The translations under genes and the position numbers were made by a program. A DNA stretch of 21,133 bases from a virus. Shown here piece after piece: positions 16,531 through 21,133 of the stretch (position 1 is the stretch's first letter; each line of letters starts with the position of its first letter). Below the pieces are notes generated by a model that was not told where the DNA came from, ran no database searches, and worked only from the letters and a program-made list of their open reading frames with translations. The DNA lies in the IMG/VR virus record IMGVR_UViG_3300046529_000116, positions 1 to 21,133 of that record; one strand, written 5' to 3'.

Positions 16531-18579
16531 CTATTGATCCGTATCTGGATTATTTCCGTTTCCGCCCCCGGATACACGATTAACTAAAATTGCTAAATGC
16601 ATTAGAGGGAGGATTGGGTCATTGGTGGATAAGTCAATACCAACATTGATATCTCTAGTAGGTGTATGGGCACAAGTAACTTTAACATTTCTAGTAGCAT
16701 CTACTCCAATATTGTAAGTAGTACTATCTGCCGAGAATACACCACCTGCTGATGTTTCAAATACAAAGTTATTTAATATTAGTGTAGCTGTTCCTATATT
16801 ATGAATTTTATAGGTTACAGAAGAATCTACACAAGTGATACATAACATTGTAGGAAAAGAAGCAGATGCTAATTCTACCTGTGGAGATCCTGTATGAGCA
16901 GTAGAACCTACATCACTACCAGATGATCCTACTCCAATAGCAGGAGAACCTACTCCTAATCGTGGATCAAAATAACTAGTAGTAGGATTCCAATTTATAG
17001 GTCTAATTAACTTATTAATTAAAGGATCAACACTACCTACAACTGATAAACTATCTCCACCTTTAACTGTAGTTACAGCATTCCATGCACCACCCGATCC
17101 ACTAGTAGAACAGAAATAACCATTATTATACCACCCAATATTACGATCTCCTATTGCAGTAGTATAACTAGTTATATTATATAAGTTATACTGAGTAAAT
17201 AAACGATTCTGCCAGAAGGCAATATTACCGTAGAATACTCCCCAATCTAAATCCCATTGAGCTAAGTTACCCGGTTTACAGGAAGTAAATTGAGTTGACG
17301 AAGTTCCCTGCTGAAATATGTTATTAGTTACAGTTAGAGAGTTATAAGGAAGCGAAGAACCAAAATCCTTATTATCCCATAACTGAAGGATACCTAGTTT
17401 AGTATCTCCAACTAGAGTATTATGATCTATAACACTAACAGCTGGAACAGGACCTTTAATAAAAATATGTCCAGTATGAGTAGCTAGTGTATTATATAAA
17501 AGATCATTACCATTCATAGGTTCAAAGTAAACAAAACTAAAATGCTCTCCTTGTACTAAACAAGAATCGAAGTCTACATCAGCCATAGTTCCTGGAAGAT
17601 TCCCAGAAGATGTAATTATCTGTTGGCAAAATGCTGGACCTAAAGCTAATAATGTATCACCAATGAATGCAAAATGCATTGTACTATCACGGATAGTAAC
17701 TAATGATAAACTACTAGGACAATCTCCAGTACCTTCACGAGTATCATTATTTGTAAACGTAAGTCTACAGTATTTAATAGTAGAATTAGATGTATGGAAA
17801 AACTTAGTAGCAGAAGTCCAGTCTCCTGTTACACTAGTTGGCTGTATTGTAAAGTCTACTGTGTTAAACCAAAAACTAGTACTATCTACGTATCCATGTG
17901 GAGTAGGATCTCCTATAGGAACTGTTTGTCCCCAATAGAAGAGATTAGCTGAAGTAAATAAAACCTTTCCTACATCCCACATATGATTGTAAAAAATTTT
18001 ATTTCCTATACACTTAGAATTAGCAGCATGACCTAATACATAAGTTCCATTATCATCAATCGAACCATACTGACTTTGAAATGAATTCCAAGCAATGTAG
18101 TTATAATCAGTATGTGCTAATCCATAACCTCGATCAAAATTACAATACTGTACTGAATCTCTACTTGATCCCTGATCTAAAAACAACCCGCATAAAAAAT
18201 GTATACCCTTAATACTAACATAAGGTTTTATAGTAGAACAACTAAAGACCTTAACTCTTGATCGTATAGTTGAATCTGTTAAGCAGTCTCCGTCAAGCGA
18301 TGCACCAATGAATGTAATAAATCCGCCACCAGTAGGATTGCTACCGGCACTATCAGGATTAATAGAAGTATCAGAATAGTAGTTACTGCCAGTATCATAC
18401 ACGTATACTTTATCACCCGGTAGCGTAGCGTGATTTGCTTTACCAATTGTACGCCATGCGGTTGACCATGATGTTCCGGGATTTCCATCTGACCCATCTA
18501 TACGTAAGTAATATGTGGTAGCAAATACAGGAGAAGCTAACAGGAGCAACCCTGTTAGTATTCCTAGGATTTTCTTCAT
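16531..18579 (-). CDS. Sec-exported parallel beta-helix protein with C-terminal choice-of-anchor-D/ASH-like domain, 682 residues
   Basis: ATG at 18579 has a GGAAAGGA site. A textbook signal peptide (MKKILGILTGLLLLASPVFA) should be cut after residue 20 (VFA|TT); there is no lipobox. Residues 23-60 (LRIDGSDGNPGTSWSTAW..., ATLPGDKVYV) begin a right-handed beta-helix of the kind found in secreted bacterial proteins. Repeats such as NYIAWNSF, CIGNKIFYNHM and VIDHNTLVGD extend to about 540, closed by LGVGSPAIGVG. Residues about 574-667 read as an ASH/choice-of-anchor-D-like domain (IHNIGTATLILNNFVF, STNDPI). Such proteins bind or cut polysaccharide. A signal peptide on a phage late gene between endolysin and holin candidate is unusual. 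No clear catalytic residues were identified. Confidence 0.85.
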   Translation of the reverse strand: MKKILGILTGLLLLASPVFATTYYLRIDGSDGNPGTSWSTAWRTIGKANHATLPGDKVYVYDTGSNYYSDTSINPDSAGSNPTGGGFITFIGASLDGDCLTDSTIRSRVKVFSCSTIKPYVSIKGIHFLCGLFLDQGSSRDSVQYCNFDRGYGLAHTDYNYIAWNSFQSQYGSIDDNGTYVLGHAANSKCIGNKIFYNHMWDVGKVLFTSANLFYWGQTVPIGDPTPHGYVDSTSFWFNTVDFTIQPTSVTGDWTSATKFFHTSNSTIKYCRLTFTNNDTREGTGDCPSSLSLVTIRDSTMHFAFIGDTLLALGPAFCQQIITSSGNLPGTMADVDFDSCLVQGEHFSFVYFEPMNGNDLLYNTLATHTGHIFIKGPVPAVSVIDHNTLVGDTKLGILQLWDNKDFGSSLPYNSLTVTNNIFQQGTSSTQFTSCKPGNLAQWDLDWGVFYGNIAFWQNRLFTQYNLYNITSYTTAIGDRNIGWYNNGYFCSTSGSGGAWNAVTTVKGGDSLSVVGSVDPLINKLIRPINWNPTTSYFDPRLGVGSPAIGVGSSGSDVGSTAHTGSPQVELASASFPTMLCITCVDSSVTYKIHNIGTATLILNNFVFETSAGGVFSADSTTYNIGVDATRNVKVTCAHTPTRDINVGIDLSTNDPILPLMHLAILVNRVSGGGNGNNPDTDQ

Positions 18580-18588
18580 GTTCCTTTC

Positions 18589-19086
18589 CTACGCAGATAG
18601 AGGTAACTTAGAAAGATCAGCAAACTCAAAGTGCATACCATCTTTACGGGTACCTTTAAAATTACCACCCCATGCGAAACCATACTTAGCAAATATCTCT
18701 ATGGTTAATGGATCAACTTTAGGATCAGACCCAAATGGATTATCAGCAACATCAAGATCAATTGCTGTTCCCCATGAGTGTCTAGATAACTTGGTTGACT
18801 TACGTTGCATACGAAACACAAAACATCCACCATAGTCATTTATGGTGGGTGATGTGAAAGGATTAGTAAGAACTTCATCGAGAGCTGATTTAAGAATAGG
18901 TGCAATAAGTTTATTACACCTTACTTTGGTAACTTGAACATTAGGATTCCAACAAGTTGTTAGAGGTTTAATCAGAGGTATAGTAACAATCCAAAGCTTC
19001 TCATATTCAGGACCAAGTGTTCCTGTATCATCACAGTACTGAATAGGATTACCAAAAATTTTATTGAGCTGATCGTCAGTTAACAT
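18589..19086 (-). CDS. M15 family peptidase (endolysin: L-Ala-D-Glu / D-Ala carboxypeptidase type), 165 residues
   Basis: The zinc site is clear: H103 and D110 in SRHSWGTAIDLD, and H152 in DGMHFEF, with D149 as the likely general base, as in M15C endolysins. The aromatic YGFAWGGNF segment before the last histidine is also typical. The protein cuts the peptide stem of peptidoglycan at the end of infection. There is no signal peptide or separate wall-binding domain, although residues 1-90 are a longer N-terminal region than the minimal fold needs. The holin candidates downstream would release it. Confidence 0.88.
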   Translation of the reverse strand: MLTDDQLNKIFGNPIQYCDDTGTLGPEYEKLWIVTIPLIKPLTTCWNPNVQVTKVRCNKLIAPILKSALDEVLTNPFTSPTINDYGGCFVFRMQRKSTKLSRHSWGTAIDLDVADNPFGSDPKVDPLTIEIFAKYGFAWGGNFKGTRKDGMHFEFADLSKLPLSA

Positions 19087-19088
19087 GA

Positions 19089-19511
19089 TTATGCCGGAAT
19101 GAGTAAGGTTGGAGTTACTCGAACAACACAGTTAGTATCTCCGGTATCATTTGATGCTGTGAATGCTATGTAGTTTTCAAAAGCTATATTAGGCATAGCT
19201 ACTTGCGAAGAGTACATATAGAAAGTAAGAGGATTAGTAACACTGTTGGATATTAACAATGTTGCAGAAACTACTGTAGGAGCAAAGGTAAAGATTGTAG
19301 GTTGAGGAATAGGGATGGCAGTAATACCATCCTTAGAGAAGATAGGAGTAAATAAGTCAAGTGTGCAATCAGCAGCATCTGTTCGCCAAATTTCTATCTT
19401 GAGGAAATCTGCTGCATTGGTAGGAAACCAACCTGTAGTAGCCACATTAGCAGCTGGACTTGCTAATGGAATTAAACAGGCTAAGGAGGTTGATCTAGTA
19501 GAACGTCTCAT
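19089..19511 (-). CDS. Uncharacterised beta-rich protein, 140 residues; paralogue of its upstream neighbour
   Basis: ATG at 19511 has a consensus AGGAGG site. The protein begins MRRST and shares an ordered set of motifs with the product of 19523-20002: W[FY]PT.[GA]AxxLK[IV]EIW, FSKDG[IL]TA, [FW]E[ND]YI[AS]F and a final VTP..L.PA. It is beta-strand-rich with few charges. It is probably a tandem duplicate that has diverged to about half identity or less. No fold is recognised; a virion surface or small fibre role is possible. Confidence 0.72.
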   Translation of the reverse strand: MRRSTRSTSLACLIPLASPAANVATTGWFPTNAADFLKIEIWRTDAADCTLDLFTPIFSKDGITAIPIPQPTIFTFAPTVVSATLLISNSVTNPLTFYMYSSQVAMPNIAFENYIAFTASNDTGDTNCVVRVTPTLLIPA

Positions 19512-19522
19512 GTAGGTCCTCC

Positions 19523-20002
19523 TTATCCTGATGCAGGACTTAGGTAGATAGGAGTAACTTTAATATTAACACCAGTTAAGGTTGAGTTAGCTGGTGGACC
19601 TGTGATAGATAGAATAGATAATCCAAAACTTATGTAATCTTCCCAACAGGTACTAGAGAATTGAGCTAGGTTAGGATAGACTATAAAGATTCCTGGATTG
19701 GTAGGACTTGCAGGAATAGTAGCAGCACCACTAGAAGGATGCACACTAATAATAGAACCTACTGCTGGTCCAACAACACCTGCTGTTAAACCATCTTTAG
19801 AAAAGAATATTAAACATTGATCAATAGTATCTACTAGTCCTGTTACTGCTTGGATAGCATCACACCATATCTCAACTTTAAGAATTTCAGCACCACGAGT
19901 AGGCCAGTACTGTGCAACTCCACCAATTGCAATAGGTAATGCGGCAGGAGCAGTAGGAATACTAAAACCAGATATGGTTGTTGGTGTTCCTGATCTTCTC
20001 AT
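19523..20002 (-). CDS. Uncharacterised beta-rich protein, 159 residues; paralogue of its downstream neighbour
   Basis: I choose ATG at 20002, which overlaps the upstream stop as TGATG and makes the product begin MRRSG like its paralogue. An in-frame TTG one codon earlier is less likely. Shared motifs are YWPTRGAEILKVEIW (32-46), FFSKDGLTA (66-74), CWEDYISF and VTPIYLSPA at the end. An insert before FSKDG and a longer Gly/Pro loop explain the extra length. The spacing of motifs supports gene duplication. The function is unknown. Confidence 0.72.
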   Translation of the reverse strand: MRRSGTPTTISGFSIPTAPAALPIAIGGVAQYWPTRGAEILKVEIWCDAIQAVTGLVDTIDQCLIFFSKDGLTAGVVGPAVGSIISVHPSSGAATIPASPTNPGIFIVYPNLAQFSSTCWEDYISFGLSILSITGPPANSTLTGVNIKVTPIYLSPASG

Positions 20003-20229
20003 CAATCACTCTCGACTAATTCCAACTCTGGCGCATTATCAAGAATCATTGTCATTGAATATTCTTTACCAACTTCATATCCCATACGCCCTATTGAAGC
20101 AAGTGTTATTGTTCCAGCAGGAAGTGAAGTCGTGGGTTTGATCTGAAAATCATGAACAAATAAAAGATGCTGCTTACCCTGCTGATCTGCAACCATTCGC
20201 TCTGAGACTGCAAGTAATATAAAGATCAT
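20002..20229 (-). CDS. Small uncharacterised protein, 75 residues
   Basis: ATG at 20229 overlaps the preceding stop (TAATG), and its own stop overlaps the next start (TGATG), so it is coupled on both sides. The first 9 residues are hydrophobic (MIFILLAVS) but too short for a signal peptide. The rest is mixed (LLFVHDFQIKPTTSLPAGTI, EYSMTMILDNAPELELVESD) with an acidic end. I do not recognise it. The double coupling argues for real coding. Confidence 0.62.
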   Translation of the reverse strand: MIFILLAVSERMVADQQGKQHLLFVHDFQIKPTTSLPAGTITLASIGRMGYEVGKEYSMTMILDNAPELELVESD

Positions 20230-20492
20230 TATCCATTCTTATCCATATCAGAAGCATGGGGGTTACCAGCAGGCATAACAGGATTAGTACGCTTGCTAGT
20301 TGTAGTGGAACCAGATGCACCAGAAGGATTGGAACGCTTATTAAAACCACCCTTGAAAGAATCAGCAGAAGGAAGATGTGCCATTTGTGAACCACTATCA
20401 GACTTAGCACCACCAATACTTCCTGAATCCCCAGCAGGTCCAACTTTGTAGATGTTTGCCTTAGGTGTAGGACCTAATACGTTGTCTGCCAT
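20229..20492 (-). CDS. Small disordered Ser/Gly/Asn/Pro-rich protein, first gene of the operon, 87 residues
   Basis: I choose ATG at 20492, which has a GGGGG run about 7 nt upstream. An in-frame GTG at 20504 has no such site. The product is low in hydrophobic residues and rich in Ser, Gly, Asn, Pro and Lys (SGSIGGAKSDSGS, SNPSGASGSTTTSKR), so it should be unstructured. No domain is visible. As the first gene behind the spacer it would be among the earliest on the late transcript. The stop is shared with the next start (TAATG). Confidence 0.6.
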   Translation of the reverse strand: MADNVLGPTPKANIYKVGPAGDSGSIGGAKSDSGSQMAHLPSADSFKGGFNKRSNPSGASGSTTTSKRTNPVMPAGNPHASDMDKNG

Positions 20493-20521
20493 CACAACCC
20501 CCACAAATTAAAATATTACTA

Positions 20522-20544
20522 TCACAAAAAGATTTTTTCTGTGA
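20522..20544. repeat. Imperfect inverted repeat TCACA...TGTGA near the operon start
   Basis: TCACAAAAA pairs with TTTTCTGTGA through a 4-nt loop with one bulged base. It lies 30 nt upstream of the first gene in the transcribed leader or promoter. It could be an operator or a leader hairpin; the A/T core makes it weak. Confidence 0.35.
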
Positions 20545-20588
20545 CGCTGGACAAAATACTATATATCTCGTTTCATGGCCTAAGGATT

Positions 20589-20647
20589 CGCGGAAGTTTT
20601 TTCTTAACTCGTTACAACGCAACAAGATCCAGCCCCGCGGAAAGTTT
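20589..20647. repeat. Near-direct repeat pair CGCGGAA(A)GTTT
   Basis: CGCGGAAGTTT at 20589-20599 recurs as CGCGGAAAGTTT at 20636-20647, 47 nt apart (start to start). Both sit in the GC-rich part of the spacer, where paired sites might bind a protein such as the small terminase subunit or an initiator. Only the repeat itself is seen. Confidence 0.4.
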
Positions 20648-20680
20648 AAGGGAAACCGATCCCGCCAAGGACGTGCTGTA

Positions 20681-20730
20681 TATAGCGCCTATAGGCCCTA
20701 TGGGGCGTAGTAGCCCCTAGCTGCGCTATA
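20681..20730. repeat. Nested inverted repeat (cruciform-capable)
   Basis: The outer arms TATAGCGC (20681-20688) and GCGCTATA (20723-20730) are a perfect 8-bp inverted repeat. Inside, CTA(t)GGGGC (20698-20706) pairs with GCCCCTAG (20713-20720) around a 6-nt loop, with one bulged T. GCCTATAGGC (20687-20696) is a perfect 10-bp palindrome. There is no T-tract on either side, so this is not an ordinary terminator. Confidence 0.6.
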
Positions 20731-20735
20731 GGCCC
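20685..20735. repeat. Near-direct repeat GCGC(C)TATAGGCCC
   Basis: GCGCCTATAGGCCC (20685-20698) and GCGCTATAGGCCC (20723-20735) differ by one base insertion. They overlap the arms of the nested inverted repeat, so the same word is used both as direct and inverted copies. This is a pattern of protein-binding sites at origins or packaging sites. Confidence 0.5.
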
Positions 20736-20760
20736 CCTGCACACCAATGATAGCTTTAGA

Positions 20761-20776
20761 TAGTATTCAGATACTA
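20761..20776. repeat. Short hairpin TAGTAT-TCAG-ATACTA
   Basis: A perfect 6-bp inverted repeat with a 4-nt loop lies at the border of the GC-rich island and the AT-rich tract. In DNA this poor in G+C it may be chance. Confidence 0.3.
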
Positions 20777-20828
20777 CGTATCTATTATACCTATATACAT
20801 AATATATAACATAAATAATACTACGTAT
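20771..20828. repeat. Direct repeat ATACTACGTAT, two copies
   Basis: The 11-bp word occurs at 20771-20781 and 20818-20828, with a TACGTA palindrome inside each copy. The 47-bp period equals that of the CGCGGAA repeat pair. Two copies of an identical word with a dyad core could be operator sites. Confidence 0.4.
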
Positions 20829-21133
20829 ATAGTAAGGTACTTAGATAAAATAAACATAGTGGGTAGGGATAGTAATATCTAGTGTATAAATATAAGAGTG
20901 ACTTAGTAATAGGAGTTACCTAATATAATTAGTGAATACACTCGGGTATCAATTCATATATGGTTACATACTATATTGATATACTATTACTATATGTCTC
21001 TCTACTACTATCTATATATAAATACCTACTTGAATAGTAATATAGATAAGTAATACAATTGGATATTCCTAAAGATAACAATATAGGTAGTTATATACCT
21101 TTATCTACTCTTTATATAAAACTATATATAATT

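Larger units (their letters stand above)
20493..21133. other. Gene-free upstream spacer (GC-rich island plus AT-rich tract)
   Basis: I see no supported gene on either strand here; the longest frames are 19-27 codons without ribosome sites. From about 20580 to 20740 the DNA is G+C-rich with nested inverted and near-direct repeats. From about 20745 to the window end it is strongly A+T-rich and full of short TATA/ACTA words. All genes in the window read leftward from this spacer, so a late promoter must lie here or further right. A TATAGT-like minus-strand element occurs near 20561 but has no clear -35 box. An origin, packaging site or divergent promoter region is plausible. Confidence 0.6.

Noticed and set aside
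20174-20443. Leu/Val/Ile-rich 89-codon frame resembling a membrane protein
   Set aside because: It begins at TTG without a ribosome site and straddles the TAATG junction of two better-supported genes.
20522-20544. Rho-independent terminator at the inverted repeat
   Set aside because: Stem is short and mostly A/T, with no uninterrupted T-tract after it on either strand.
20681-20730. CRISPR-like or tRNA-like structure
   Set aside because: There is no regular repeat-spacer array, and no cloverleaf, T-loop or anticodon arm could be drawn.
20776-20855. Hydrophobic 27-codon minus-strand frame in the AT-rich spacer
   Set aside because: AT-rich DNA yields hydrophobic codons by chance, and no ribosome site precedes it. 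Similar 19-25 codon plus-strand frames near 20957 and 20995 were rejected for the same reason.

Overview
This window is part of a double-stranded DNA tailed-phage (or prophage) genome. It carries the late head, tail and lysis region, all on the minus strand. Morphology is inferred as podovirus-like. There is a portal of about 630 residues, an SU10/P22-type adaptor, a nozzle-like protein, short fibre proteins and candidate internal ejection proteins. No tail tube, sheath, baseplate or tape-measure gene is visible. Base composition is low G+C, with codons mostly ending in A or T. The host cannot be fixed from the sequence. The Sec-type signal peptide and choice-of-anchor-D-like domain in one gene hint at a Gram-negative host, but only weakly.

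Layout in the direction of transcription (high to low coordinates): 20493-21133 is a gene-free spacer with a GC-rich inverted-repeat island beside an AT-rich tract. 20492-19089 holds four small genes of unknown role, including a paralogous pair. 19086-16213 is a lysis/export block: an M15 peptidase (endolysin), a 682-residue Sec-exported beta-helix protein, a 71-residue one-span membrane protein and a 31-residue membrane peptide. 16206-14088 holds the small and large terminase subunits. 14088-9352 is the head module: portal, zinc-ribbon protein, acidic scaffold candidate, major capsid protein, candidate decoration protein and a second zinc-ribbon protein. 9342-6376 is the neck and nozzle. 6368-3726 holds fibre-type proteins. 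3717-1 holds probable ejection (internal virion) proteins, the last of which runs off the window.

The genes form one compact polycistron. Eight junctions use a one-base stop/start overlap (TAATG or TGATG), one uses ATGA, and most other gaps are under 15 nt, so translational coupling is likely. Terminase packages DNA through the portal into a capsid built from scaffold and coat. Adaptor and nozzle complete the neck, fibres bind the host, internal proteins help DNA entry, and the lysis block ends the cycle. No integrase, polymerase, tRNA gene, CRISPR array or insertion sequence was seen.

All functional names come from reading motifs and gene order without a database search. The least understood parts are the beta-helix exported protein in the lysis block, the head-module zinc ribbons, the paralogous pair at the operon head, and the structured spacer upstream.
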